DNA from: Candidatus Frackibacter sp. WG13
Lineage (GTDB): Bacteria; Bacillota; Halanaerobiia; Halobacteroidales; Acetohalobiaceae
DNA: 64,000 bases
NCBI RefSeq assembly: GCF_900114655.1
Contig: NZ_FOTT01000001.1
Coordinates: 233,028-297,027, forward strand
Reading direction: 5' to 3'
Made by a program: the position numbers and the translations under genes
Part shown: positions 51,830 through 61,834 of the stretch, in pieces
How positions within the stretch are numbered: the stretch's first letter is position 1
Layout of the letters: the number at the start of each line of letters is the position of its first letter
The notes under the pieces: model-generated
Databases searched by the model: none
Seen by the model: only the letters and a program-made list of their open reading frames with translations
What the model was told of the DNA's origin: nothing

Positions 51830-53134
51830 TTACTTTACTATTTCATAGATTAATGCTTTTTCTTCTACTGGCTCTGTAGTGATAGTATAGGCTTTCTGTA
51901 ACTTTTCTCTAGCTGCTGTTAAATCGCTCTGCTCATTAACATGTAAAAGAGCCAATTTATCCCCTTTACTTACTTCCTCACCAACTTTAACTGCTAATTC
52001 AACACCAACAGCCATATCAATATTATCTTCTTTACTTTTTCGCCCAGCTCCTAATAACATTGCTGCAATACCAACATCCTCCGCAGCTATCTCTTCAATA
52101 TAACCATCAGCTTCTGCTTTTAATTCGATCTTCTGCTTAGCTGTTGGTAACAAGTTATAATTATCTACTACTTCTGGATTACCACCCTGAGCAGTTATCA
52201 TCTCTTTTAATTTTTTTAATCCTGCCCCGCTAGTTAGAACTTTCTCTAACTCTTCTCTTCCAGCTTCTACACTCTTTACAACTCCCGATAACCTTAACAT
52301 CTGTGACCCTAAAGTTAAGCAGAGAGCAGTTAAATCAACAGGCCCTTCTCCTCTTAAAGTTTCTATCGCTTCTTTAACCTCTAAAGCATTACCAACTGCT
52401 AATCCTAATGGTTGATTCATATCTGAAATAACAGCAATTGTTTCACGTTGAACATTTTTCCCAATATCTACCATGGTCTTAGCTAACCTTTTCGCTTCTT
52501 CATAATCTTTCATAAACGCACCATCGCCAACTTTAACATCTAATACTATGCCATCAGCACCAGCAGCTATCTTCTTGCTCATAATACTACTAGCAATTAA
52601 TGGAATAGAATCAACAGTAGCCGTTACATCACGCAAAGCATATAACTTTTTATCAGCAGGCGCTAAATTTCCGGTTTGCCCCGCTACCGCTACTTTAATA
52701 TCATTTACATTATTAATAAACTGCTCCCGAGATAATGACGTATTAAAATCAGGAATCGATTCTAATTTATCAATAGTACCACCAGTATGTCCTAGTCCTC
52801 TACCGGACATCTTTGCTACCGGAGCACCAGCAGCAGCTACCAAAGGTGCCAAAACTAAAGTTGTAGTATCTCCTACACCACCAGTACTATGCTTATCAAC
52901 CTTGACCCCTTGGATAGGACTTAAGTCTATAGTATCACCTGAATTAGCCATAGTCATTGTTAAATCTGCTGTCTCTCGTTCATTCATTCCTTTAAAGAAT
53001 ACTGCCATCGCCCAAGCAGATAATTGATAATCAGGCAGTTCACCAGCTGTATATGCTTCAATTAAATATTCTATTTCTTCTTTCGACAACTCATTGCCTT
53101 CTCGTTTTTTTAAGATAATATCATAAGCACGCAT
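51830..53134 (-). CDS. deoA: Pyrimidine-nucleoside (thymidine) phosphorylase
   Basis: 434 residues. KHSTGGVGDTTTLVLAPLVAA and SGRGLGHTGGTIDKLES are the phosphate- and nucleoside-binding signatures, and the C-terminal domain carries the family PYNP end. It cleaves thymidine, uridine or deoxyuridine with phosphate. Its start overlaps the punA stop (TAATG), so the deoB-punA-deoA genes are coupled. Confidence 0.96.
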   Translation of the reverse strand: MRAYDIILKKREGNELSKEEIEYLIEAYTAGELPDYQLSAWAMAVFFKGMNERETADLTMTMANSGDTIDLSPIQGVKVDKHSTGGVGDTTTLVLAPLVAAAGAPVAKMSGRGLGHTGGTIDKLESIPDFNTSLSREQFINNVNDIKVAVAGQTGNLAPADKKLYALRDVTATVDSIPLIASSIMSKKIAAGADGIVLDVKVGDGAFMKDYEEAKRLAKTMVDIGKNVQRETIAVISDMNQPLGLAVGNALEVKEAIETLRGEGPVDLTALCLTLGSQMLRLSGVVKSVEAGREELEKVLTSGAGLKKLKEMITAQGGNPEVVDNYNLLPTAKQKIELKAEADGYIEEIAAEDVGIAAMLLGAGRKSKEDNIDMAVGVELAVKVGEEVSKGDKLALLHVNEQSDLTAAREKLQKAYTITTEPVEEKALIYEIVK

Positions 53135-53949
53135 TATATCTCACTCACAATCTCTCTAACTAAAGTAATAAATTTAGATTTTACTCGTTTTGTAGTCTCA
53201 ATAACTTCATTATGATCCAATGGTTGAGCCAAAATACCAGCTGCCATATTAGTTATACATGAAATACCCAAAACATTCATTCCCATATGCTTAGCGGTAA
53301 TTACCTCTGGAACTGTAGACATTCCTACAGCATCAGCACCTAATCTAGAAATCATTCGAATCTCAGCCGGAGTCTCATAACTCGGGCCTGTCATCGCTAG
53401 ATAGACACCTTTTCTAGTATTAATTCCTTTATCTTCAGCTACTTGTTCAGCTAAATCGATCAGTTCTTCATTATAAGGCATCGACATATCAGGAAAACGT
53501 GGTCCTAATTCTTCTTGATTAGCTCCAATCAACGGATTAGTCCCCATAAAATTAATATGGTCATTAATAATCATTAAGTCTCCTACATTATAATTGCGAT
53601 TAACTCCTCCGGCTGAGTTAGTGACAAGTAACTTTTTAGCTCCTAATAAATTCATAACTCTTACTGGAAAGACCACCTCAGACATTGCATAACCTTCATA
53701 ATAATGAAATCTTCCTTGCATAGCTATAACATTTTTCCCTTCTAACTTACCAAGCACTAACTGCCCAGCATGTCCGTCGACTGTAGAAGTTGGAAAGTTA
53801 GGGATTTCATCATACTTGACTATAGTAGCATCTTCAATCTCTTCAGCTAAAACACCTAGACCAGAACCTAAGATCATAGCTATATCAGGTCTGCTATCAC
53901 TTGCTTCCTTTAAATACTCTACACTTTCTTCTATTGCTTTTAAATCCAT
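53134..53949 (-). CDS. punA: Purine-nucleoside phosphorylase (PNP class I)
   Basis: 271-residue trimeric-type PNP: MILGSGLG, DGHAGQLVLG, QGRFHYYEGY, VTNSAGGVN, GPSYETPAEIRM, MSTVPEVITAKHMGM. It phosphorolyses inosine or guanosine, feeding ribose-1-phosphate to deoB. ATG after GGAGG. Twelve bases after deoB. Confidence 0.96.
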   Translation of the reverse strand: MDLKAIEESVEYLKEASDSRPDIAMILGSGLGVLAEEIEDATIVKYDEIPNFPTSTVDGHAGQLVLGKLEGKNVIAMQGRFHYYEGYAMSEVVFPVRVMNLLGAKKLLVTNSAGGVNRNYNVGDLMIINDHINFMGTNPLIGANQEELGPRFPDMSMPYNEELIDLAEQVAEDKGINTRKGVYLAMTGPSYETPAEIRMISRLGADAVGMSTVPEVITAKHMGMNVLGISCITNMAAGILAQPLDHNEVIETTKRVKSKFITLVREIVSEI

Positions 53950-53961
53950 ATCTCATTCCTC

Positions 53962-55143
53962 CTACTTAATTATCTCTTTTTTAAAGCTTGTCCCATTTCC
54001 TGTACTATTAACTTCTAAAAGATCAGTAATAGTCGCTCCTAAGTCTGCAAACGACCTTCTAGTACCTAAATCAACACTCTCTTTTACTGCCGCTCCATAG
54101 ACTAATAAAGGGACATATTCTCTAGTATGGTCTGTTCCTTCATAAGTTGGATCACACCCATGGTCAGCTGTAATTACTAAAAGGTCTTCTTCATTTAATT
54201 GATCTATAATCTTTGGTAGTTCGACATCAAACCTCTCTAATGCTTTAGCATATCCTTCTGGATCATTCCGATGTCCATATTCTTGATCAAAATCGACTAA
54301 GTTAGCAAAGATTAAACCATCTTTATCTTGCTGTAAAAACTTAATAATATCTTGGATAGCTTCCTGATTATTGCCACTATGTATTGAATCAGTAATTCCT
54401 AGATGAGAAAAGATATCTTCAATCTTTCCCACTGCCATAACCGACTTATCTGTATCACTGATATAATCTAAAATCGTCTTTGTAGGCGGCTGTAAAGAAA
54501 AATCTTCTCTTCTATCAGTCCGTTCAAAGCTTCCTAGTTCTCCTACAAATGGTCTAGCAATTACTCTCCCTACCGCATGCTCACCAGTCAAAATTTTTCT
54601 AGCTATTTCACACATTTCATATAACTCTTCAACTGGAATCACCTCTTCATGAGCGGCAATCTGAAACACACTATCAGCAGAAGTATAAACTATTGGCTTA
54701 CCTGTCTCTAAATGTTCTTTCCCTAACTCCTCAATAATTACTGTTCCTGACGCAGGACGATTTCCTAATACTTTTTTTCCTATCTTCTCTTCAAAATCTT
54801 TAATAATTTCTGCTGGAAAGCCCTCTGGATAGGTTGGAAAAGGGTCTTCAGAAATAATCCCTGCTATCTCCCAATGACCAATAGTAGTATCTTTTCCATT
54901 AGATGCCTCAGCCATTCTTCCGAAAGCTCCTCTTGGCTCTGCTACCTCCTGTACTCCTTCGATGTCTGTTTCTACAATATTTCCTAGCCCCAACTCTTCT
55001 AAATTAGGAAGATTAATCCCCCCAACTACCTCAGCTATATGAGGTAAAGTACTACAACCTTCATTCCCAAATTCAGCTGCATCAGGTAATGCACCAATGC
55101 CAACACTATCTAAAATGATTAAAACTACTCTTCTTATATCCAT
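53962..55143 (-). CDS. deoB: Phosphopentomutase
   Basis: 393 residues of the alkaline-phosphatase superfamily: [26 protein letters not shown] with the phosphorylated Thr, [40 protein letters not shown]. It interconverts (deoxy)ribose 1- and 5-phosphate. First gene of the nucleoside operon; a near sigma-H-like match (55246-55273) lies about 100 bases upstream. Confidence 0.97.
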   Translation of the reverse strand: MDIRRVVLIILDSVGIGALPDAAEFGNEGCSTLPHIAEVVGGINLPNLEELGLGNIVETDIEGVQEVAEPRGAFGRMAEASNGKDTTIGHWEIAGIISEDPFPTYPEGFPAEIIKDFEEKIGKKVLGNRPASGTVIIEELGKEHLETGKPIVYTSADSVFQIAAHEEVIPVEELYEMCEIARKILTGEHAVGRVIARPFVGELGSFERTDRREDFSLQPPTKTILDYISDTDKSVMAVGKIEDIFSHLGITDSIHSGNNQEAIQDIIKFLQQDKDGLIFANLVDFDQEYGHRNDPEGYAKALERFDVELPKIIDQLNEEDLLVITADHGCDPTYEGTDHTREYVPLLVYGAAVKESVDLGTRRSFADLGATITDLLEVNSTGNGTSFKKEIIK

Positions 55144-55245
55144 AATTCTTCCTCCTTCTATTAAATTATCTAGTTTATTATTTCCTAGCTAAATATTAAT
55201 ATACACCTATCTATTGTTAGACGTCAGACAACTCCTATGACTTTA

Positions 55246-55273
55246 TTTCCATATCTATTAGACAAAATCCTGC
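55246..55273 (-). promoter_or_regulatory. Sigma-H-like promoter candidate upstream of deoB
   Basis: Minus-strand GCAGGATTT (55265-55273), 12-base spacer, ATGGAAA (55246-55252); one base off at the end of -10. Confidence 0.35.
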
Positions 55274-55298
55274 TTATTTCTGTTTTTTCTTTGGGGTA

Positions 55299-55946
55299 TT
55301 AACCATTAATAATTAATTTGGTAACGACCCCCATTAAGGTAGGAGTTAAGAATGATTCAATTAGCCCTGCTCCTATTGAAACAATAGCTAATAAGACCAT
55401 TAAGGTAGAATAACCGAAGAAATACTGAACAAAATTTATAGGTAAATTTAAGAAGCGACTCTTAAATAGATTAAAAGAAAATGCAATACCTGCTACCGAC
55501 GATAAGAGCAACACTGGAATTACCAATAAATTATGCGGTAGAATAGAAGCAGCAGCAAATACTAAACCTTTCATGGCTAATTCATCTATTAAGAAACTAG
55601 CTGTAAAACCAATTACAAAGCCACGTAGAAAGACAATGACTGGAATTAGAGGCATCCCAATTACTGAAACACCCAAAACCCATAATATTATAATCATCTT
55701 TAAATTATAAAGAATCGCTTGTTGTGCTAAAATACCTTTCTGCAAAATTAATTCATCTTTAAACCCCTGAAAGAAACTAGATAGATAGTTAATCAGTTCC
55801 CCTTTCTCATTATAACTTAACATCTTAACTGCAATTGACCCAAAAATGACCCCACTAATAAAGATTATCGTTAAAAATAAGAATATATGAAAATTACGTT
55901 GGATAAACTGTAGACTGCTATCGCCAATCCGCTTTAAATTAAACAT
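55299..55946 (-). CDS. spoIIM: Stage II sporulation protein M
   Basis: 215 residues with about five helices; FLRGFVIGFTASFLIDE and ILPHNLLVIPVLLLSSVAG are family hallmarks. With SpoIID and SpoIIP it forms the DMP complex that thins septal peptidoglycan during engulfment. GGAGGGGG precedes ATG. It is followed by deoB after a gap of about 155 bases. Confidence 0.95.
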   Translation of the reverse strand: MFNLKRIGDSSLQFIQRNFHIFLFLTIIFISGVIFGSIAVKMLSYNEKGELINYLSSFFQGFKDELILQKGILAQQAILYNLKMIIILWVLGVSVIGMPLIPVIVFLRGFVIGFTASFLIDELAMKGLVFAAASILPHNLLVIPVLLLSSVAGIAFSFNLFKSRFLNLPINFVQYFFGYSTLMVLLAIVSIGAGLIESFLTPTLMGVVTKLIING

Positions 55947-56015
55947 ACTCCCCCTCCTAATTAGACCTACTTTGCTAAAATATATGTATTAGAAAGGGTA
56001 AATATGACAAGCTAT

Positions 56016-56723
56016 CTAAAACTCCAAAAAGCCTTCCTCTATAATTAACTTTCCGATATGATCAGCCGCTAAAACATCTTCATATGATTTAGAACTAGCT
56101 GCTACTAAAGTAATTCCTGTTTTAAACTTTTGGGCCATTCTAATCGCTCTCTGGGCTGATTCTTTTGCTGGTAAGACCCCATTTTTCTTAAACGTTCTAG
56201 CCACTGTCCCGGTTATTACCGCGGGTGCTCCATAATTATAGGCTGCATCATAAGCCACTCCGCCACTATCAGTTATCACTAAGACTACCTTATCCTTAAA
56301 ATCAGCCATCTTTACTACTTCTGCCCCTAAGTTAGGTAATATAGCTTCAATTGCTACTCCGGAACGCTTTACTCCAGTTAAAGCCATTTGGATATTCTCT
56401 TTACGTTCCTCTTCGTTACCTACACGTGGTTCTGTAATAATTACAAGTTGAGTATCATTCTTTAATGCTTTCTTACCAGCAAAATAACCTATCTTTTCAG
56501 GATTAACCTGTACTGGCACAGAAACATAATCAGGACTAGCACCAAACACATCTATAGCACCCGCATCTAAGACTGACTCTATCGTAGTTGACATATCTAT
56601 AATATCAACTATAACTACTACATCACCTTTTCTTGCTGCTTTAGCTGCTCCAGAAGCATTAGAAGTAATATTTAAGGTTGGTACCCACTCACCATTTACC
56701 TTTTTGCCTAATAATTTTGTCAC
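56016..56723 (-). CDS. ComB-like protein, function uncertain
   Basis: About 235 residues. The segment VVVIVDIIDMSTTIESVLDAGAIDVFGASP resembles the N-terminal motif of ComB-type 2-phosphosulfolactate phosphatases, but the rest (KIGYFAGKKAL, VLPAKESAQRAIRMAQ) is less clear. A role in coenzyme M-like metabolism is not supported by the neighbours, so activity should be considered unknown. GTG at 56723 after GGGGTG is used; the earlier codons lack a site. It lies between a Nudix gene and spoIIM. Confidence 0.6.
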   Translation of the reverse strand: MTKLLGKKVNGEWVPTLNITSNASGAAKAARKGDVVVIVDIIDMSTTIESVLDAGAIDVFGASPDYVSVPVQVNPEKIGYFAGKKALKNDTQLVIITEPRVGNEEERKENIQMALTGVKRSGVAIEAILPNLGAEVVKMADFKDKVVLVITDSGGVAYDAAYNYGAPAVITGTVARTFKKNGVLPAKESAQRAIRMAQKFKTGITLVAASSKSYEDVLAADHIGKLIIEEGFLEF

Positions 56724-56758
56724 TTTACTTTCACCCCTTAACAACAACTCTACCTAAT

Positions 56759-57307
56759 TTAATCTTTTTGTAAATAATTTAATAAGAATTGAACACCAAT
56801 AATTGTTTTAGCATCAATTATTTCTGGAGTATATAACTTATTCTTTAAGTCTTCTAAAGGTATTTTAAGCACCTCAAGAAACTCATCGACATCAGTATGT
56901 TGTTCATATTTAGATAAGTTTTGTGCTAAATAAAGATGGATCCGTTCATCACAAAAGCCTGGTGACGTATAAAAACTGCCTATTCTTTTTAAATCCCCAG
57001 CTTTATATCCTGTCTCCTCTTCTAACTCTCTTCTTGCACACCGCTTTGGTTCTTCATTAATTTCTAACATCCCCGCTGGCATTTCTAATAATATCTGTTC
57101 AGCTGGATTTCTAAATTGTCGAACCATAATTACTTCTCCTGTATCCTGTAGATAAGGGATAATAGTTACTCCTGCGGCGTGCTCTACTATCTCTCTCTTA
57201 GCTTCATTTCCATCTGGTAGTTTAACATTATCAATCCTTAAGTTTAAGATTCTTCCTTCGTAAATTTCTGTACTCTTTAGTTGCTTCTCAATTAAATTTT
57301 GACCCAT
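56759..57307 (-). CDS. nudF: ADP-ribose pyrophosphatase (Nudix)
   Basis: 182 residues with a full Nudix box (GMLEINEEPKRCARRELEEETG, i.e. G-x5-E-x7-REUxEExGU). MVRQFRNP and EMPAGMLE match the ADP-ribose-specific NudF branch, and SFYTSPGFCDERIHLYLA the downstream region. Start ATG at 57307, eight bases after GGAGG. Encoded 20 bases after the DUF3866 gene. Confidence 0.92.
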   Translation of the reverse strand: MGQNLIEKQLKSTEIYEGRILNLRIDNVKLPDGNEAKREIVEHAAGVTIIPYLQDTGEVIMVRQFRNPAEQILLEMPAGMLEINEEPKRCARRELEEETGYKAGDLKRIGSFYTSPGFCDERIHLYLAQNLSKYEQHTDVDEFLEVLKIPLEDLKNKLYTPEIIDAKTIIGVQFLLNYLQKD

Positions 57308-57326
57308 CTTTACTGCCTCCTTCAAT

Positions 57327-58415
57327 TTAAGACTCCACCTTCATCATCTCTAAAGCTAATATCCCTGCTATTCCAGCTGTCATAAAGAATTCAGGATCTT
57401 CTTTTTCATCTCTTCCCATAGTACTCACTTTAATATCATATTGATCTATAATTTTTAATATATCTCTCCCGTTTCTATACTTGATATTATGCTTAGTGGC
57501 AAGATTAAATTCATTCAGTTGAGCTTTTAATCTCTCTCCTTTAATCCCAGATAGTTTAGGCAGGCCAACTATTGCCTCTTTTAAAGCTACTTTATGTAAT
57601 GTAGTTAGTGAATGATGGCTAAGCCCCAAATGCCTAGACCTTAAATCACTAAAACTAACCCTTGGAATTGCTATCGGAGACCCAGCTAGAACTCTTACTG
57701 CATTGATAATCTCTCCCTGTTCTAACCCAGTAAAACCATACTTAGTACCTGTCCCAACAATCCCTGGTCCCATAGCCACTATAGTAACATCTGCTTTTGC
57801 TACCTCTTTAGCAGCAATTAACCCCGAATAAATATTAACTGCCTCTAAATCACCACCAAAAGCATGACCAATAGTAATGGTAGTAGTTAATAATCCTCTA
57901 TCTTTTAATTTAGCTATAGTATTACTCAACTTTAAAGGTAAAGCTGCTCCATCGGTCATAATATAAGCTACCTTCAATGACTTCTTACTTAACTCATTTA
58001 ATACCATTGCCACTGGAGCTACCATACTATGCAGAGAACCAATAATTACTGGATGCTTACCTAGTGTATCAAAGTCTTTAATCGCTTCATGATATTGGCT
58101 GTCTTCTTCCTCAACACTGAGGCACCTTACTTGTAGTGGCGAATACCTCATCTTCATAATATGCCCAGAACCTTTTAAATCTCTTGGTTCATTCCCAACA
58201 ATATGAATCACAAAATCATAACCACCAGTTCCTAAATCTAACTCTATAGCGGTAGTATTAAGAATCACTTCATCATTTAGATTAACTTCTCCTGTTAAGT
58301 CATCATAATTTATAACCGACCGAACTTCCCCAGCTTCTAATTCTACTTCTAATTCAGTCAGCCCTGACCTTTCTTTAATAATATTTGTAACTATTCCTTT
58401 TTTAATCGCTATCAA
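57327..58415 (-). CDS. DUF3866 family protein
   Basis: 363 residues; KKGIVTNIIKERSGLTELEVEL, GHIMKMRYSPLQVRCLSVEEEDS, YIMTDGAALPLKLS, ITIGHAFGGDLEAVNIYSGLIAAK and VSFSDLRSRHLGLSHHSLTTLHKV are the family's conserved regions. Function unknown, widespread in spore formers. TTG at 58415 has GGGGG eight bases upstream, better than the in-frame TTG at 58430. A sigma-H-like promoter ends only ~30 bases upstream. Confidence 0.85.
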   Translation of the reverse strand: MIAIKKGIVTNIIKERSGLTELEVELEAGEVRSVINYDDLTGEVNLNDEVILNTTAIELDLGTGGYDFVIHIVGNEPRDLKGSGHIMKMRYSPLQVRCLSVEEEDSQYHEAIKDFDTLGKHPVIIGSLHSMVAPVAMVLNELSKKSLKVAYIMTDGAALPLKLSNTIAKLKDRGLLTTTITIGHAFGGDLEAVNIYSGLIAAKEVAKADVTIVAMGPGIVGTGTKYGFTGLEQGEIINAVRVLAGSPIAIPRVSFSDLRSRHLGLSHHSLTTLHKVALKEAIVGLPKLSGIKGERLKAQLNEFNLATKHNIKYRNGRDILKIIDQYDIKVSTMGRDEKEDPEFFMTAGIAGILALEMMKVES

Positions 58416-58447
58416 AGCGATTACCCCCAATTTAGTTATTAATAATT

Positions 58448-58475
58448 ATTCATGGCCTATTTTAATTTTTCCTGC
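58448..58475 (-). promoter_or_regulatory. Sigma-H-like promoter of the DUF3866 gene
   Basis: Minus-strand GCAGGAAAA (58467-58475), 12-base spacer, CATGAAT (58448-58454); mismatch only at the first base of -10. Confidence 0.5.
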
Positions 58476-58485
58476 TTATCAAACT

Positions 58486-59604
58486 TTATTTTCTAACATT
58501 ACTGACAATCGCAAGGACTAACCGAGCACAATTAACTAAATCTTCTATGGCAACCTTTTCTTCAGTAGTATGGTCATTCTTAACCCCTACTCCTAAATTA
58601 ACCGTAGGAATCCCTTTATCATTAAAGATATTAGCATCACTTCCCCCACCTCTAGGTCGTAATTTAGGAGTTAATCCAATCTCCTTTACTGCTTGCATTG
58701 CCATCTTAACTACTTCATCTTCCTCCGTTAAATTGAAACCTGAATAGGCCTTTTTAAACTCAACATTAACCTCTGCTTGCCACTCTTCTTCTTTTTGTTG
58801 ACAGACACCTTTAATCTCATTAACTAATTCTGTTAATTTATCTTCATCTATACTCCTAGCCTCACCTTTAATAGTTAATCTATCAGCTACAATATTAGTA
58901 GCCTCTCCTCCTTCGATAACTCCTATATTAGCGGTTGTTTCCTCATCTATGCGTCCTAATCTCAATTCCGTTATTATATCACACCCTACTTCTATAGCAC
59001 TAATTCCTTTCTCAGGCTCTACTCCTGCATGAGCAGCTCTTCCTTTAATCTCTATATCAAAATCTTGTTCTGCCGGTGCACTAACAATAATCTTATCTAT
59101 AGGCCCTCCACTATCTAAAACAAAACCAACCTCTGCCTCTAATTCTTCTCTATCTAAATACATAGAACCAAAAAGCCCAATCTCTTCTCCAGAAGTAAAT
59201 ATAATTTCTATATTACCGTGATTAATTTCAGACTTCTGTAACACCTTTAATGTCTCTAAAACTGCTGTAATTCCTGCTTTATCATCTCCACCCAAAATCG
59301 TTGTACCATCAGTCTTAATTATTCCCTCTTCAACTACGGGTTTAATCCCTTCTGCTGACCTAACAATATCCATATGGGCAGCTAAAAAGATAGTAGGCAA
59401 ACTATCATCACCAGGATATCTACCAATTAAGTTACCAGTATTTCCGTCAAATTTATCTCCTGCATTATCCTCTTCTACCGTAACACTTAAAGTTCCTAAC
59501 TTACGCTTCAAATAATCAGCTAGTTCTCTTTCATTTCGGGAAGGACTATTGATCTTGACTAATTCTAAAAATTGCTCAACGATTCGTTCTTGATTAACTT
59601 CCAT
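58486..59604 (-). CDS. M20-family PepT-like peptidase
   Basis: 372 residues, binuclear zinc peptidase. HMDIV, GGDDKAG (bridging Asp), TSGEEIGLFGS (catalytic Glu) and GRGGSDANIF-like segments, with the lid domain GRAAHAGVEPEKGISAI between. It matches PepT-like tripeptidases and is a paralogue of 60658-61773. GTG-free ATG start after AGGAGGCAAAG. Likely cytoplasmic. It lies after the DUF3866 gene. Confidence 0.92.
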   Translation of the reverse strand: MEVNQERIVEQFLELVKINSPSRNERELADYLKRKLGTLSVTVEEDNAGDKFDGNTGNLIGRYPGDDSLPTIFLAAHMDIVRSAEGIKPVVEEGIIKTDGTTILGGDDKAGITAVLETLKVLQKSEINHGNIEIIFTSGEEIGLFGSMYLDREELEAEVGFVLDSGGPIDKIIVSAPAEQDFDIEIKGRAAHAGVEPEKGISAIEVGCDIITELRLGRIDEETTANIGVIEGGEATNIVADRLTIKGEARSIDEDKLTELVNEIKGVCQQKEEEWQAEVNVEFKKAYSGFNLTEEDEVVKMAMQAVKEIGLTPKLRPRGGGSDANIFNDKGIPTVNLGVGVKNDHTTEEKVAIEDLVNCARLVLAIVSNVRK

Positions 59605-59689
59605 AAACTTTGCCTCCTAAATTATACTCAATTTCAAGCAAGCAAAGTTAGTATTTGTTAATCGCCGTCTAATCATTCACTAGAAGAAA

Positions 59690-59718
59690 AAAGTGCAACT
59701 ATTAAGCAGCTGCACCTT
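59690..59718 (-). terminator. Intrinsic terminator after the siroheme/ferredoxin gene
   Basis: Minus-strand AAGGTGCAGCT (59708-59718) pairs with AGTTGCACTTT (59690-59700) with two G-U pairs, seven-base loop, then TTTTTCTTC. Confidence 0.75.
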
Positions 59719-59743
59719 GGAATATAGGATATAAGATTTTAAA

Positions 59744-59818
59744 TAAGACTCTTGCATAGTTAATTACTGATACCTAAAAATTATCTGTTAATTATGCTTG
59801 CAATCTAATTATGAAATT
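59744..59818. repeat. Intergenic repeat resembling 29471-29545
   Basis: Shares AGACTCTTGyATArTT and the end AATTATGCT...AATCTAATTATGA with 29471-29545. Confidence 0.4.
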
Positions 59819-59821
59819 CAC

Positions 59822-60478
59822 TTAAATATCTAATTCTTGTCTAACTTTTACTTCACCTAAGCGATTAAGTACTACGGCTAATTTTTCTCTACCTTTCCGT
59901 TCTTCTTGATAAAATTTAATTAGTCGTACAAACTTATCAATAACTTCTTCAGCACCCATTAAGTCAACTAATTTAGTAGCAAACTGCGGATGTCTTCCTA
60001 GCTTACCACCGATTCCAAATGACCATCCTTCTTTTACTTTCTCAATAGCATCTACTGGACAAGCTTTAATACAATCTCCACAATCAAGACATTTTTCGTA
60101 ATCAACCACTGCAATTTCGTCCTGAAGTTCAATTGCCTCCTCTTTACAAGCTTCAATACACTTTTGACATCCGATACATTCTTCATCTACAACTTCTGGC
60201 CTCACCCTAGCCAATAATGATAAATCCATAATTTGTGGTCGCGAACAGCCATTAGGACATCCGGCAATCCCTACTTTAAATTTAAAGTGTGGTAATATTG
60301 GCCCTTTATATCCACTCTTTAATTCCTTCTCTAATCCTTCCTCCTCCACAATCTCTTTTAATTTCAAAAGTAATTCCTCAGCATTAAGAATAACATTAGG
60401 ACAATTACGTTTAACACCCGAACAAGCTTTAAATTCAAAGATTGAATCTAAACCTTTTCTTCTATCTTTCTTACTCAT
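59822..60478 (-). CDS. Siroheme-type [4Fe-4S] domain plus ferredoxin protein, paralogue
   Basis: 218 residues, the same layout as 17186-17881: CSGVKRNC and AGCPNGC siroheme/cluster Cys pairs, then CIGCQKCIEAC and CLDCGDCIKAC ferredoxin clusters, and GGKLGRHPQFA. It lacks an N-terminal half, as does its paralogue. Here the neighbours are peptidases, not norCB, so the two copies may serve different substrates. ATG after AAAGGAG. Confidence 0.85.
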   Translation of the reverse strand: MSKKDRRKGLDSIFEFKACSGVKRNCPNVILNAEELLLKLKEIVEEEGLEKELKSGYKGPILPHFKFKVGIAGCPNGCSRPQIMDLSLLARVRPEVVDEECIGCQKCIEACKEEAIELQDEIAVVDYEKCLDCGDCIKACPVDAIEKVKEGWSFGIGGKLGRHPQFATKLVDLMGAEEVIDKFVRLIKFYQEERKGREKLAVVLNRLGEVKVRQELDI

Positions 60479-60657
60479 TATTACAACTCCTTTGATAAAT
60501 ACTTAGTTAAAATACATATCAAATTATATCGTAATAATTCCAACAATTATATGACTTATTTCACAAAGCCCAATTTAATTTAAAAAGTTTATAATAAATT
60601 GTCACTTGTAATCAATTACAGTACCAATTGGCTACCTAACAATTCTAGTTTATTAAT

Positions 60658-61773
60658 TTAACCTAAACTTTTTATTATCGCTAAAGTATAATCGATACTC
60701 TTCATCAAATCAGCTATCTTAATATGTTCATCAGTAGTGTGAACATCGGTCATGCCGATCCCAAGATTAATAGTTGGAATCCCTTTGCCATTTAAAATAT
60801 TAGCATCACTACCACCGCCAGTTGCTATTAAATTAGGTTCAACACCTATTCTTTCTGCTGCTTTAATAGCTGACTTCAGTATCGGTAAATTTTCATCTAA
60901 TTTAAACGCTGCAAATAATCGCTCAGTTTCAACTTCTACCTCAGCATTAAATTGTTTTGCTGATTTTTTAAGGATTTCTACCATATGCTTAGTCTGTGCA
61001 TCTAGCTTTGCTTCATCTCTACTTCGGGCTTCGCCTTCTAATTCCACCCTATCTGGTACAATATTGGTGGCTTTTCCACCTTTAATTACTCCTATATTAG
61101 CTGTTGTTTCTTCATCAATCCGTCCTAAATCCATATTAGAAAGAGCTATACTAGCTACTTTTATCGCATTAACTCCTTTATCCGGCTCTATTCCAGCATG
61201 AGCAGATTTACCTTTAATCACTACATGAATCTTATCTTGAGCTGGAGCCTCAGTAACAACAGTCCCTATCTCTCCTCCAGCATCATATATAATCCCAAAA
61301 TCAGCCTTTAATAACTCGATATCTAAGTATTTAGCACCTAATAACCCTGCTTCTTCACAAATAGTAAAGACTACCTCTATATCGCCATATTCTCTTTCAC
61401 TCTCGATTAAATTCTCTAAAACAGTTAAAATTGTAGTAATACCTGCTTTATCGTCAGCCCCTAAAATAGTCTCACCTTGACTATAAATGATATCTTCTTT
61501 GATGGTCGGTTCTATCCCTTGCCCTGGTTTAACAGTATCCATATGTGCTGATAATAATAGTGTTGGTAAATCAGAACTGGTTCCTTCTAGTTTAGCAATT
61601 ATATTCCCAGTATCACTCTCAACCTTATTACCCGCATTATCTTCTCTTACTTCTAAACCTAAGTTTTTTAACTTCTTTTTAAGTCTATCAGCTATTGCTC
61701 TTTCATTCTTTGATTCACTATCTATTCTTACTAGCTCAGTGAATAAGTCTACAACATTCTTAGGTGTAATCAT
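60658..61773 (-). CDS. M20-family PepT-like peptidase, paralogue
   Basis: 371 residues, same fold as 58486-59604: SAHMDTVKPGQGIEP, GADDKAGITT, TICEEAGLLGAKY, GKSAHAGIEPDKGVNAI and TGGGSDANIL. The two copies flank the siroheme/ferredoxin gene. A sigma-H-like promoter at 61835-61861 precedes it, so it might be expressed during starvation or early sporulation. ATG after GAAGGAGAG. Confidence 0.92.
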   Translation of the reverse strand: MITPKNVVDLFTELVRIDSESKNERAIADRLKKKLKNLGLEVREDNAGNKVESDTGNIIAKLEGTSSDLPTLLLSAHMDTVKPGQGIEPTIKEDIIYSQGETILGADDKAGITTILTVLENLIESEREYGDIEVVFTICEEAGLLGAKYLDIELLKADFGIIYDAGGEIGTVVTEAPAQDKIHVVIKGKSAHAGIEPDKGVNAIKVASIALSNMDLGRIDEETTANIGVIKGGKATNIVPDRVELEGEARSRDEAKLDAQTKHMVEILKKSAKQFNAEVEVETERLFAAFKLDENLPILKSAIKAAERIGVEPNLIATGGGSDANILNGKGIPTINLGIGMTDVHTTDEHIKIADLMKSIDYTLAIIKSLG

Positions 61774-61834
61774 TGCTAATCTCTCCTTCTTCAGTCCAAT
61801 ATTTTAAATAAGTTATATTTACTATATGATATAA

